NCBI RefSeq assembly: GCF_019249295.1
Contig: NZ_JAESDH010000005.1
Span: forward strand, 124,001 to 188,000
DNA: 64,000 nucleotides
Origin: Alteromonas antoniana
GTDB lineage: Bacteria; Pseudomonadota; Gammaproteobacteria; Enterobacterales; Alteromonadaceae
Direction of reading: 5' to 3'
Shown here: positions 26,789-35,728 of the stretch, in pieces
Layout: every line of letters begins with the position of its first letter
Numbering within the stretch: the first letter of the stretch is position 1
The notes under the pieces: generated by a model
What the model was told of the DNA's origin: nothing
The model's database searches: none
The model's input: only the letters and a program-made list of their open reading frames with translations
Program-made: the position numbers and the translations under genes

Positions 26789-29721
26789 TACCCCGGTTCC
26801 CTAACGCATCATTGCTTAGCGCCAGTGTACTTACGGCGCTGATGCTGTCCGGTTGTGCTACAGCCCCGCAGGAAGAAACGCAGGTTGTTGCCACGCAAAC
26901 CGATACGCCTTTGCTGAATTCTCTGAATATCAAACCGGTATCGGTGACCCCCAGTGAAGCGCCTATTGCGCCGCTTACCGAACTTCGCGACGGCTACGGC
27001 GTGATCCTGGAAAAACTTAACGATCCTGAACTGGCTCAGCACATTCAGCTGAGGCTGGGAGATGTCGAGATGCTGCTGGCAGAAAAGCACCAGGCAGCCG
27101 GCACGCAGGATCCAAAAAGCAGCGATAACAGCAAAGCCTGGCAGCGCGCGATTGATACCTACGAGGCGTTGCTGGCCACGTACCCGGATGAAAAAACGCA
27201 GGAAGAAATACTGTATCAATTGTCGCGGGCGTACGATTTGCAGGGGCAGACTGCGAACAGCGTGCGGGTATTAACGCAGTTGTTGAAAGTGCAACCTGAC
27301 TCTATTCATGCGTCTGAGGCGTGGTTCCGTCTGGGTGAGGCTCATTATAGCGATGCGCGTTACCGCGAGGCGGCCAACGCGTATCGTAACAGTATGGAGG
27401 CAGACGCTACAGGTAACTTCTTTATCATGTCGGCGTACATGAAAGGATGGTCGCACTATAAACTTGAGCAGTTTGGCAACGCGCTGGACGCGTTTGATAT
27501 TATGGTGGATGCCAGCTTCTCTGCGCTTCCTGAAGCGGTTTTTGCGTTTAATGGTACGCCGCCTGAAGTTGCCATGCTGCCAAAAGGCGAACAAAAGCTG
27601 GTATCTGACGCACTGCGCGTCATGGCTATTCTGTTTTCCTATCGTGGTGATGGTAAAGCGATTGCAGAATTTTATGCTGACCGTGAGCCTGCGCCACACA
27701 GTTATCTGGTGTACGACGAACTGGCACAGCAACATCTGAATAATGACCGCTATCAGGACGCAGCGGATGTGTATCTGGCGTTTGCATATCGCCATGTATC
27801 ACATCCGCTGTCTGTGGCATTTTATGTCAAACATGTGGATGCATACCTGTTGGGCGAGTTCCCGTCACTGGCGCTGGAGGCGAAAGCCGGGTTTGTGAAT
27901 ACGTTCGGCCGCACTTACGGTGTCTGGGATGAATGGTCTGAAATTTACAGAGAAAAGTCCTCGCCTTATCTCAGGGAATACTTAACCACTCTGTCTCAGT
28001 CTGAGCACAGCATCGCGCAGACGCTGGCGAAAACCGAACCCGATGCGAGCCTTAATGAGCGTCAGGCGAAAATGGTGCAGGCACTGACCGATGTACAAAA
28101 AGACAACGCCTACGCCAAAGCCGCCCGGTACTACCGCGAGTTTATCAGTCTGTTTCCTGACGATGAGAGCACGCCGGATATGCAGTTTTTTCTGGCTGAA
28201 AGTCTTTTCGAGGCGCAGCAATACGCGGAATCTGTCGACGCCTACGAAACCTTTGCGTATGCCAACCTGAGCCATGAAAAGTCAGCGGAAGCGGCATATT
28301 CGGCTTTGCTCGCGCACAATGAAATGGCACTGGCAGGAAGCGGCGATACTGACGCGCAGAACGCCAGCAGAGCACGATTTGTCGATACATTTACCGGCGA
28401 TCCGCGTGTTCTGCCTGTGGCACAGACGCTCATGCAATACTACTTTGACAATCAGCAGTATGTGCAGGCCGCACAGTGGAGCGACTGGTTACTGGCCTAT
28501 CAGCCTCCGGCAGGCGTTAACTTTACCCGCGAGGACGAAAACGCCGCGATAGTGGTAAAAGCGTACAGCCTTTATGGAATGGAGCAATATGCCGATGCGC
28601 AGCCGGTAGTCGAGCAATTACTGACCCGCTTACCTGTCTCAGATCCCAGGGTCGATGAGCTGAAACGTGCTTATGCCACTATCCTGTATCGTCAGGCGGA
28701 CAACGCCGTTGCGCAAAACAATCTGCCCGAAGCCATCACGTTTCTGGAAACCCTGATTGCGTCGCTGCCTGACAGTGATGCCAGAATTAACGCCCAGTAC
28801 GATGTGATAAGTCACTTATTGACTGCGCAGCGGTATGACGAGGCGCAGCGCTGGCTTCTGGACTTTAAAAATCGGTTCCCCGCCAATCCTTTACAGGAAA
28901 CGATCCCCGATAAGCTGCTGTTTGTTTATGAGCAAACCGGTCAGTGGGATCGCGCCGCCGCACACCTGATTGCAGTCTATGAGCAGTCTCCTGCTACAGA
29001 GGCGGGTCGCGAGGCGTTATGGCAGGCGGCAGAATATTTTGAACAGGCCAGTATGAACGATGAGGCCTTAGCCGCCTATCGGGACTACGCGCATGCGTTC
29101 CCCGAGCCTTTCTCTCAGGCAACGGAAGCGCGCTATAAAATGAGCGAGTTTTATCTGGCGAGAAGCGACGAAGCCAAACGCCGCTACTGGCTGAAAAAGC
29201 TGATGGACGCGCAGGATGCAGCAGGTGAAAAGGCAACAGGCCGGTCGCGGACACTGGCGGCAATGAGTGCGATGGTGTTTGCCACCGATGCTGAAACCGT
29301 GTTTGAACGCATAAAACTCACTGCGCCATTGCGTGCATCGCTGGTGGATAAGCGCGAAGCGCTGGATAACGCGCTGGCGTCGTTTAATAAGGTTATTAGC
29401 TACGGTGTCAGAGATTACGTCACCGAGGCTAATCACCGGCTGGGTGAGCTGTACCTGACACTGGCAAAAGATTTGATGGACTCCGAACGTCCGGATGGGT
29501 TGTCAGCACTGGAGGCGACACAATACGACATTCTGCTTGAAGAACAGGCGTTCCCGTTTGAAGAGAAGGCGATTGATGTTTATGAGCTTAATGCGGCACG
29601 GATCCCTGATGGCGTTTATGATGAGTGGATCAAGGCCAGCATGGCGAAGCTGGCAGCGCTATTGCCGGTTCGTTATCGCAAAGAAGAGATCACCGAGGTG
29701 CTTAATGAAGCCGATTTTTAA
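26785..29721 (+). CDS. Large TPR lipoprotein
   Basis: The 978-residue protein has a lipobox (TALMLSGCATAP, cysteine 24), then TPR-type helical repeats along nearly the whole length. Repeats are clear at the start (ILYQLSRAYDLQGQTANSVR, AWFRLGEAHYSDARYREAAN), in the middle (FFLAESLFEAQQYAESVDAY) and towards the end (EALWQAAEYFEQASMNDEAL). This is the largest product of the module and a likely outer-membrane-anchored hub. Its ATG overlaps the previous TGA (ATGA), and the next gene starts 17 bases before its own stop. TPR lipoproteins of this size occur in the Glt complexes of Myxococcus. Confidence 0.85.
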   Translation: MIPRFPNASLLSASVLTALMLSGCATAPQEETQVVATQTDTPLLNSLNIKPVSVTPSEAPIAPLTELRDGYGVILEKLNDPELAQHIQLRLGDVEMLLAEKHQAAGTQDPKSSDNSKAWQRAIDTYEALLATYPDEKTQEEILYQLSRAYDLQGQTANSVRVLTQLLKVQPDSIHASEAWFRLGEAHYSDARYREAANAYRNSMEADATGNFFIMSAYMKGWSHYKLEQFGNALDAFDIMVDASFSALPEAVFAFNGTPPEVAMLPKGEQKLVSDALRVMAILFSYRGDGKAIAEFYADREPAPHSYLVYDELAQQHLNNDRYQDAADVYLAFAYRHVSHPLSVAFYVKHVDAYLLGEFPSLALEAKAGFVNTFGRTYGVWDEWSEIYREKSSPYLREYLTTLSQSEHSIAQTLAKTEPDASLNERQAKMVQALTDVQKDNAYAKAARYYREFISLFPDDESTPDMQFFLAESLFEAQQYAESVDAYETFAYANLSHEKSAEAAYSALLAHNEMALAGSGDTDAQNASRARFVDTFTGDPRVLPVAQTLMQYYFDNQQYVQAAQWSDWLLAYQPPAGVNFTREDENAAIVVKAYSLYGMEQYADAQPVVEQLLTRLPVSDPRVDELKRAYATILYRQADNAVAQNNLPEAITFLETLIASLPDSDARINAQYDVISHLLTAQRYDEAQRWLLDFKNRFPANPLQETIPDKLLFVYEQTGQWDRAAAHLIAVYEQSPATEAGREALWQAAEYFEQASMNDEALAAYRDYAHAFPEPFSQATEARYKMSEFYLARSDEAKRRYWLKKLMDAQDAAGEKATGRSRTLAAMSAMVFATDAETVFERIKLTAPLRASLVDKREALDNALASFNKVISYGVRDYVTEANHRLGELYLTLAKDLMDSERPDGLSALEATQYDILLEEQAFPFEEKAIDVYELNAARIPDGVYDEWIKASMAKLAALLPVRYRKEEITEVLNEADF

Positions 29722-30427
29722 GCACGCGCTGCTGGCGGGTCTTTGCCTGGGAATGACAGCCTGCGCCAGCCGCCCCGATAGTGCCCCCACGCCGACTCCT
29801 GAACCTGAAGACGTAGTAACGGAATCGGCGTCAACAGCGATAGATCCGAACGTGGCAAACGGACAGGCGCTGCTTGCCGAGGTAAATTTATACCAGCAGG
29901 CTAAGAAACCGCTGGCAGATGAGACCAAAGCATTGCTGGTAAAGGCGCAGGATGCGGTGCATAGCGGGGAGCGCGTTGACGCCGCGGGGTTGTTGGCAAG
30001 ACTCATGGCACACCCACAACGCACTGCGGCTATGTATGTTCTGCAGGGCGATTATGCCATGCAAACCGGGGAGGCGGAGAAGGCGCAGGACTTTTATCGT
30101 CAGGCGGTAAATGCTAACCCGTACACGTATTTTGCGCATAATCGCATTGCTACCCTGCTTAGAGAAAAAGGCCTGTTTGACGAGGCACTGATGCATTACA
30201 ACCGCGCGCTGGATGGCTGGGCAGGCTTCGCGCCAGCGTACCGGAACCGAGGGATCCTCTACGATTTATATCTGGGCGACAAAGTGAAGGCGAAAGCCGA
30301 CTACGAACGCTACCGGGATATCCAGCTGGCAAAACAGGAGGACTTCGCCAGTACACCTGAAGGCCGTGAAGTTAACGCCTGGATTGCTGATTTGTCACGC
30401 CAGATATCGCAGGCAGGAGGTCGCTGA
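29705..30427 (+). CDS. TPR lipoprotein, third of the module
   Basis: The ATG at 29705 was chosen because it opens directly onto a lipoprotein signal (LLAGLCLGMTACAS, lipid cysteine near 18). Upstream codons of the same frame read through the previous gene and make no sense as a leader. The 240-residue product has a TPR array in the C-terminal half (AMYVLQGDYAMQTGEAEKAQ, AHNRIATLLREKGLFDEALM, FAPAYRNRGILYDLYLGD). It overlaps the preceding TPR gene by 17 bases and the following gene by one base, so the three TPR genes are translationally coupled. Confidence 0.85.
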   Translation: MKPIFKHALLAGLCLGMTACASRPDSAPTPTPEPEDVVTESASTAIDPNVANGQALLAEVNLYQQAKKPLADETKALLVKAQDAVHSGERVDAAGLLARLMAHPQRTAAMYVLQGDYAMQTGEAEKAQDFYRQAVNANPYTYFAHNRIATLLREKGLFDEALMHYNRALDGWAGFAPAYRNRGILYDLYLGDKVKAKADYERYRDIQLAKQEDFASTPEGREVNAWIADLSRQISQAGGR

Positions 30428-30741
30428 TGAAAACCGTTCTGACAATTTTTGCACTCACTGCGCTGGTGCCGCTCAGCGCTATCGCGCAGTCGGATCCTCG
30501 CACGGACAGCAATGAACCTTTGCGTCTGGAAGACACCATTCGTGGGAATAAGGAGCAACCGCGGGTTCTGAGTATTGTGCCCTGGCAACTGCCAAAATAT
30601 CGTCCCATTGAAGGGGCACTGGACTGGCAACCCAGCCTGATATCACCGCGGCCGATTCACCGTGACAGCTTTACCCGACAGCTGTCGATTGAACAGGTGA
30701 TGCAGGGTAATGACGCAAAACAAGCAAGTAATAATCAATAA
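30427..30741 (+). CDS. Small secreted protein of unknown function
   Basis: The 104-residue protein has a signal peptide (ILFALT-type stretch IFALTALVPLSAIAQ) and a mature part of 83 residues rich in proline and charged residues (RLEDTIRGNKEQPRVLSIVP, then WQLPKYRPIEGALDW). I do not recognise a family. The TGATG junction with the TPR lipoprotein gene (stop TGA 30425-30427, ATG from 30427) puts it in the same transcript. A 150-base gap with small hairpins follows before the ExbB-like gene. Confidence 0.72.
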   Translation: MKTVLTIFALTALVPLSAIAQSDPRTDSNEPLRLEDTIRGNKEQPRVLSIVPWQLPKYRPIEGALDWQPSLISPRPIHRDSFTRQLSIEQVMQGNDAKQASNNQ

Positions 30742-30892
30742 TCTGATGGGTGGCTTTTCATCTGTCATAAACGGCTGATAAGGTCACAGCAATACGTATA
30801 AACCCAGCCTGATATGTTAGTCAGGCGATAACGAAAACAACGGTAAATTGCGGTACAACAACGCAATACTGAAAATTAAGTGAGAGTTAGGT
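30742..30892 (+). other. Gap with two small inverted repeats before the ExbB-like gene
   Basis: Two perfect 6-base stems are present: GCCTGA/TCAGGC at 30807-30826 and ATTGCG/CGCAAT at 30847-30867. No T-run marks a terminator. The gap could hold an internal promoter or a processing site that sets the proportion of TPR to channel proteins. Confidence 0.4.
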
Positions 30893-31558
30893 ATGGATTT
30901 CTTCAATGTAGTGGTTCGCTTCTTCCAGGAAGGTGGCCCATTTATGTTTCCCATTTCGCTGGTACTGGCATTAGGTATTGCTATTGCTATCGAGCGTTAT
31001 GTGTTTCTGGCCAATGCCAAAAGAACCAATAAAAAAGCGTTTGCAGAAATCGAGCCTATGCTCAGCGCAAAACAATATGACTCTATCGTGCGGTTAAGCG
31101 AGCGCGATAGTGCGCCGGTAACACGGGTAATTGGTGCCGGTATTGCACGTTTGCAGTTAAGTCCGCGACGTGAAGATGTGGAATATGCCATGGAAGAGGG
31201 GCTGATGGAGACCATTCCACGCCTTGAGAAGCGTACTCCTTATCTGGGGACACTGGCGAACATCGCCACGCTGTTGGGTCTGTTAGGAACCATCATCGGT
31301 CTGATTGCCGCTTTCTCGGCGGTGGCCAATGCGGATCCTGCAGAAAAAGCGAGTCTGCTTTCGCAAAGTATTTCGGTGGCCATGAATACTACCGCCTTTG
31401 GTCTTATCTCCGCGATCCCGCTGCTGGCGTTCCATGCCATGCTGCAAACTAAAACCACAGAGATCGTCGATAGCATGGAAATGGCGGGCGTGAAGTGCAT
31501 TAATTTGTTGATGGCCAGAAAAACCTTGTCTGCTAATACCCGCGCGTCTGACGAGTAA
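30893..31558 (+). CDS. MotA/TolQ/ExbB-family proton channel protein
   Basis: The 221-residue protein has three membrane segments. The first is near residue 15-37 (GPFMFPISLVLALGIAIAIE). The second and third are in the conserved C-terminal block LGTLANIATLLGLLGTIIGL and NTTAFGLISAIPLLAFHAML, which contains the family motif LLGTIIGLI. ExbB/TolQ proteins make the pentameric ring of the proton channel together with ExbD/TolR-type proteins. Here two ExbD genes follow, the first 5 bases downstream and the second overlapping it. AglR of the Myxococcus gliding motor belongs to this family too. Confidence 0.93.
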   Translation: MDFFNVVVRFFQEGGPFMFPISLVLALGIAIAIERYVFLANAKRTNKKAFAEIEPMLSAKQYDSIVRLSERDSAPVTRVIGAGIARLQLSPRREDVEYAMEEGLMETIPRLEKRTPYLGTLANIATLLGLLGTIIGLIAAFSAVANADPAEKASLLSQSISVAMNTTAFGLISAIPLLAFHAMLQTKTTEIVDSMEMAGVKCINLLMARKTLSANTRASDE

Positions 31559-31563
31559 ATCCC

Positions 31564-32154
31564 ATGATGCTTAAAAGGCGAGTTAAACGCCCGAAGGCCG
31601 ATGCGGAACTGGATATCACGTCGTTCATGAACCTGATGATCGTACTGGTGCCGGTGTTGTTGATGATGATGGTCTTTTCCCGTATTACCGTGATTGAACT
31701 GAGTCTGCCTGGTTTACAGGGCGAGAGTGCGGCAGAGGTGATTCAGCAGGAAAACCTGGAAGTGTTGGTTGGAGAAGAAGGGATCGCAGTCTTTTTTCCA
31801 GAAGGGTATTTGATCAAAACACTGCCTGTGAAAACGCAGGAAGATGGCGCGGTGGTGCAGGACTGGGAAGGATTGCAGCTTATTCTTCGTCAGCTCAAGC
31901 AAACGCTGCTGGCTAAAGGGGCGGAGAAAAAAGACATAACCCTGCTTATCAATGACACCGTACCTTACCAACAGATAGTGACCCTGCTGGAAACAACGCG
32001 CTCTTATAAAGATGTGGTCGCGGCATCGGTGGTGGATGCGGAATTGTTTCCTGAAGTCGGCTTTGCTGAGGTGAATGCGGACTTGTCTGATTTGAACGCT
32101 ATCCTCAGCGCATCGCAGCAGGGTGATGATGTGCGTGCCGGAGGTGCCGAATGA
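31564..32154 (+). CDS. ExbD/TolR-like protein 1, membrane Asp replaced by Asn
   Basis: The 196-residue protein has one membrane segment near residues 19-42 (SFMNLMIVLVPVLLMMMVFS) and a periplasmic domain. The N-terminal block LDITSFMNLMIVL lines up with the ExbD/TolR motif in which an aspartate (FID or LLD) sits at the position of Asn23. So the proton-carrying aspartate is absent here. The periplasmic domain has an insertion compared with a normal ExbD. It begins 5 bases after the ExbB-like gene and overlaps the second ExbD gene by 4 bases. An alternative start one codon later is possible. Confidence 0.9.
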   Translation: MMLKRRVKRPKADAELDITSFMNLMIVLVPVLLMMMVFSRITVIELSLPGLQGESAAEVIQQENLEVLVGEEGIAVFFPEGYLIKTLPVKTQEDGAVVQDWEGLQLILRQLKQTLLAKGAEKKDITLLINDTVPYQQIVTLLETTRSYKDVVAASVVDAELFPEVGFAEVNADLSDLNAILSASQQGDDVRAGGAE

Positions 32155-32669
32155 AGCAGTCTATGCGCGCCAAAAGAATGGAACGCCATCATAAGCGTCA
32201 GTCGCAACAGGCGAAGCTGAGTCTGGTGTCACTGATGGATATATTTACCATTCTGGTCTTTTTCCTCATGCTTAATGCGTCCGATGTCCAGGTGCTGGAT
32301 AACCATAAGTCGGTAACGCTACCGGAAGCGACCTCCGAAACGCCAGCGAAAGAGACGTTATTGCTGCTGGTTAATAACCAGAGCCTGATATTACAGGGGC
32401 AGAAAATTGCGGATGTCAGTGACGTCATGCAACAGGGTGAAGATACTATTGACGCACTGGCAAGCGAACTGAGTTACCGTAAAAAGCGTCGGCAGCTTTC
32501 TGACATAGCCGCTGCGCAGGAAGGCGAAGGCCTGCCGATTACCATTATGGGTGATGAGACAGTGCCATACGCATTGCTTAAGAAAATTATGGCTACCTGC
32601 GCCAGTGAAGGCTATACCGATGTTGCCCTTGCCGTAGAGCAAATTCCAACTGCGCAGGGGGATTCATGA
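32151..32669 (+). CDS. ExbD/TolR-like protein 2, with conserved membrane Asp
   Basis: The 172-residue protein has a basic N-terminus, then SLVSLMDIFTILVFFLMLNA, where Asp30 occupies the proton-transfer position of ExbD/TolR. The periplasmic domain ends with ITIMGDETVPYALLKKIM, the usual ExbD C-terminal strand and helix. It overlaps the previous ExbD gene by an ATGA junction and the TonB-like gene by another. With the aspartate missing in ExbD 1, this subunit probably carries the proton-coupling residue of the pair. Confidence 0.93.
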   Translation: MKQSMRAKRMERHHKRQSQQAKLSLVSLMDIFTILVFFLMLNASDVQVLDNHKSVTLPEATSETPAKETLLLLVNNQSLILQGQKIADVSDVMQQGEDTIDALASELSYRKKRRQLSDIAAAQEGEGLPITIMGDETVPYALLKKIMATCASEGYTDVALAVEQIPTAQGDS

Positions 32670-33658
32670 GTGCCGTTGTGATGAACTCTCAGCTACCCTG
32701 GTCGTCGTCGGATCAGGAAAATAAGCGTTTTACCCGGATTTCGGCCGGTGTGCTGGCACTGACGATACTATTGGCGATTATTGTGCAACTTACCGAGGTG
32801 CCGCCAGTTCCCCGCGAAGAGGAAGAGAAGCTGCCTCCGCAACTGGCGAGGATCATCGAAACGGTTGAATTGCCTCCGCCACCGGAAGTGAAGCCCGAGC
32901 CAGAGCCTGTGGTGGAGGAAACACCACCACCGCCGGTGGAAACGCCGGTACCGGAAAAGAAACCTGAGCCAAAACCGGAACCGGTTAAAAAAGTCGAGCC
33001 GAAGCCCGAGCCAAAACCGGAACCCACGCAGGAAGAAAAGGTGGCAGAAGCCAGAGAAAATGCGAAGAAGTCCGGATTACTGGCGTTTCAGGATGATCTG
33101 TTAAGTATGCGTGAGAGCGCGAATCTGGATAATCTGGCCGACACGCAGATGATCGAGGGCGCAGGACAGGCAGAGAAGACAGAGAGAAAGCGCATTGCCG
33201 CCGATCAGGTCACGCAAACCAGTGGCGGTGTACAGAACGCAGAAGTCAGCCAGAATATTGGCGCGCGAGGAGAGTTGGCGGGCCGTCGTACGACAGAGTT
33301 CGCAGCCCCGGAAGAAGGTGCGGCCTCGTTAGCGGCAAAACGCATTGAAGAAGAATCTGAAGTGATTGGTAATCGCGACCTGGCCTCAATCCGAAAGATG
33401 CTTGATGCCAATAAAGGCGCAGTGTACTCCCTGTATCGTCGGGCTTTACGGGAGGATCCTGCACTGCAAGGGAAAGTGACCATGAAGCTGACGATCGAGC
33501 CGGACGGCTCAGTGTCTGACATCAGTATTGTCAACAGCGAGTTAAACAACCCTGATCTTGAAAATAAGCTGCTTGCCAGAGTCGCGATGATTAATTTCGG
33601 TGCACAAAATGTCTCGCAGACTCAGCTGGAATATGCGTTTAATTTCCTGCCGTATTAA
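32666..33658 (+). CDS. TonB-like protein with AgmX/PglI-type C-terminal domain
   Basis: The 330-residue protein has a single membrane segment near residues 27-44 (ISAGVLALTILLAIIVQL), then a proline/glutamate/lysine-rich stretch (PPPPEVKPEPEPVVEET, PEPKPEPVKKVEPKPEPKP), typical of an arm that spans the periplasm. The last 100 residues (IRKMLDANKGAVYSLYRRAL, then GKVTMKLTIEPDGSVSDISI) match the AgmX/PglI C-terminal domain found in the Myxococcus gliding complex. It is the last gene of the module, followed by a strong terminator. It would link the proton-driven ExbBD channel to outer-membrane lipoproteins. Confidence 0.9.
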   Translation: MSAVVMNSQLPWSSSDQENKRFTRISAGVLALTILLAIIVQLTEVPPVPREEEEKLPPQLARIIETVELPPPPEVKPEPEPVVEETPPPPVETPVPEKKPEPKPEPVKKVEPKPEPKPEPTQEEKVAEARENAKKSGLLAFQDDLLSMRESANLDNLADTQMIEGAGQAEKTERKRIAADQVTQTSGGVQNAEVSQNIGARGELAGRRTTEFAAPEEGAASLAAKRIEEESEVIGNRDLASIRKMLDANKGAVYSLYRRALREDPALQGKVTMKLTIEPDGSVSDISIVNSELNNPDLENKLLARVAMINFGAQNVSQTQLEYAFNFLPY

Positions 33659-33693
33659 CCGGGCAAACGCGATGGCTTATCAAATATAAAAAA

Positions 33694-33719
33694 CGGCTCT
33701 GCAAGGAGCCGCTTTTTTA
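33694..33719 (+). terminator. Rho-independent terminator of the motor module
   Basis: CGGCTC (33694-33699) and GAGCCG (33706-33711) form a six-pair stem with a six-base loop, preceded by six A and followed by C and seven T. It lies 36 bases after the stop of the TonB-like gene. It marks the end of the long same-strand run that began at 18206. Confidence 0.92.
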
Positions 33720-33785
33720 TCACACTGTTGCTACAGTATTTCCGTAACAAGTCTTTTTTCTTCCAGATAGCGGTAACGCTGATAA

Positions 33786-33962
33786 TTAACCTTTTGGTAT
33801 CTGGGCAGTGTCTGACTGTGACAGGATCCAGAAAAGAGACAGCTGAAAACACAAGGTAACCGCAGTCACACAGAGACTGAGCGACACATCAGAAGTAAGC
33901 AAAAAACTCACAGTGAACGCCACCGCGATGAGGCTACACGTTGCCAGTAAAGACTTTTTCAT
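33786..33962 (-). CDS. Possible small two-helix membrane protein
   Basis: An ATG at 33962 opens a 58-codon frame starting MKKSLLATCSLIAVAFTVSF with a second hydrophobic stretch (LSLCVTAVTLCFQLSLFWIL). The typical KK start and clear hydrophobic segments are the only evidence, and the ribosome site is weak. I do not recognise it. It could be a real short membrane protein or a chance frame. Confidence 0.4.
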   Translation of the reverse strand: MKKSLLATCSLIAVAFTVSFLLTSDVSLSLCVTAVTLCFQLSLFWILSQSDTAQIPKG

Positions 33963-34194
33963 AATTTTCGCCGTTTGATACGCCACCTGAATTGAAATTA
34001 AGTATGGAAGAGGCAGGACTAAGTACAAAGACGGACTTTTCTATGGTTATAATCTGATTAGTCGATTAAACCGACGCAAAGTCTATAGCGTCATTGGCAT
34101 CACCCTATGTCCGGTAAGCAATGGTAAACAACGAATGACGCCGCCGTCTTTATGAAGCGCCCAAGAAAGCTGGAAAGCTGACAGCGATATTAAG

Positions 34195-35364
34195 TCAGAC
34201 AGGTACCTGATAAGCCAAAAATCCCAGGCCGGTGACAACCGCAATCAGCAGCCATACAGGCACTGATGCCTTTCGTAATGCCAGCAGACCAAGTACAACG
34301 ATAATTATGTCGATGAATCCCGCTACTGTGGTAAGTACCAAAGAATTTATCCACACTGCCGCGAGGATCCCCACAACGGAAGCATTGGCTCCTGCCAGCG
34401 CGTTGGCGGCGCCTGCTCTGGCAACAAGCCGTGACCAGAAGGGCAGGCCCCCCATTACCAGCAAAAATCCGGGCAGGAACAATCCTGCCGTGGCCAGCAG
34501 CGCCATTAGCGCCGGAGAGACGGATGTGGGGATCAGAGCGCCCAGATAGGTAGATAACGTAAACAAGGGGCCGGGCACACCCTGAACCAGGCCATAACCT
34601 GCAAAAAAGGCATCAGCGCTAATCCAGCCGTTATCCACGACAGTGCTTTGCAGCATGGGTAAGACCACGTGCCCGCCACCAAATACCAGCGCGCCAGGCT
34701 GATAAAATGCGTAGAAAACTGACAGCGGGCCTGGCTGGGTCCCTGTCACAAACGGCAGGCTGAGAAATAACAGCAAAAACACGCTCAGCAGGCAGACACC
34801 CGCCACCGGACCCGGAGCCCTTAGCGCGACATTATTTGTTGTTGCTGTTTGTGAACATAGCCACCAACCAGCCAATGCAGCCAGCGTGATGATAGCCATG
34901 TACAGCCAGATGGCATTGAATAACAGCACCGCTATCAGCGCTGCTAAAGCAATACTACGTCTGGGAATATCGGGACAGAGGTTTCTGAACATGGTGAGAA
35001 CAGCATCTGCCACAATAATGCAGGCGGTGAGTTTCAAACCATGGATAACGGCACTTGCGCTATCCGACATTAACGTGAGGCCCATCGCAAAGCCAAACAT
35101 TAGCAACGAAGACGGCAGGGTAAATCCGATAAATGCCGCCAACGCGCCAGCAATGCCTCCCCGCTGATATCCCAGCATAAAACCCAGCTGACTGCTGGCG
35201 GGGCCTGGCACGAACTGACTTAGTGACAACAACTGCGCGAACTGCGCATCGTTCAGCCAACGGTATTTTTCGACAAACGCGTGTCGAAAAAAGCCAATGT
35301 GAGCGGTTGGGCCACCAAACGCGGTGAGCCCCAGTATCAAAAAGCGCACAAATATTTCTTTCAT
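34195..35364 (-). CDS. chrA: Chromate transporter, two-domain CHR family
   Basis: The 389-residue protein has two homologous halves of the CHR family. The N-terminal half starts FLILGLTAFGGPTAHIGFF with the family motif GGP, followed by QLLSLSQFVPGPASSQL. The C-terminal half has YQPGALVFGGGHVVLPMLQS and GLVQGVPGPLFTLSTYLG. The long-chain ChrA exports chromate from the cytoplasm in well-studied strains, but family members of other bacteria may carry other anions. It is monocistronic, with no chrB-type regulator visible nearby. Confidence 0.9.
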   Translation of the reverse strand: MKEIFVRFLILGLTAFGGPTAHIGFFRHAFVEKYRWLNDAQFAQLLSLSQFVPGPASSQLGFMLGYQRGGIAGALAAFIGFTLPSSLLMFGFAMGLTLMSDSASAVIHGLKLTACIIVADAVLTMFRNLCPDIPRRSIALAALIAVLLFNAIWLYMAIITLAALAGWWLCSQTATTNNVALRAPGPVAGVCLLSVFLLLFLSLPFVTGTQPGPLSVFYAFYQPGALVFGGGHVVLPMLQSTVVDNGWISADAFFAGYGLVQGVPGPLFTLSTYLGALIPTSVSPALMALLATAGLFLPGFLLVMGGLPFWSRLVARAGAANALAGANASVVGILAAVWINSLVLTTVAGFIDIIIVVLGLLALRKASVPVWLLIAVVTGLGFLAYQVPV

Positions 35365-35728
35365 AGTGCTTTCAGCGGTATTGTTTCAGCCGGAGTAATC
35401 ATCACAGTGTATGACGAATTAAGGTCAGACTGAATGGGCAGACAACCTCATGCACGATTATCCGTTGTCGATAATTGTCGAAGTCTCTAAACAGCAGGTA
35501 TTCAAAGCAGTCAGTGCCTCCGTATGAGCAGGTTTGTATCTGAAGGAAGAAGACAAACAGCGGAAAGTCGGGACGTACCGGGATCATTAGTCGCGTTTTT
35601 TTGCTATGCTGCTTTGGTCAGAAAGCGAGAAAGCCTGCTGAATCGATATGCACTGGTTATGCACGGTGCAGAAGTCAGCAGATAACTCGTGAACCCCACA
35701 ATGCTTATGTGTGTGAAAAAGGAAAACG
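35365..35728. other. 364-base divergent gap
   Basis: The gap separates chrA (minus) from the M1 peptidase gene (plus) and should hold both promoters. A 61-codon frame on the minus strand (35402-35587) has no family character. No operator or RNA stands out. Confidence 0.35.

Noticed and set aside
29495..29704. Upstream extension of the third TPR lipoprotein
   Set aside because: The extra 70 codons overlap the previous gene and would bury the lipoprotein signal that starts at 29705.
24230..33658. Proof of gliding motility
   Set aside because: The gene set resembles the Agl/Glt core, but no AglZ or MglA-type regulators are in the window, so a motility role is not shown.
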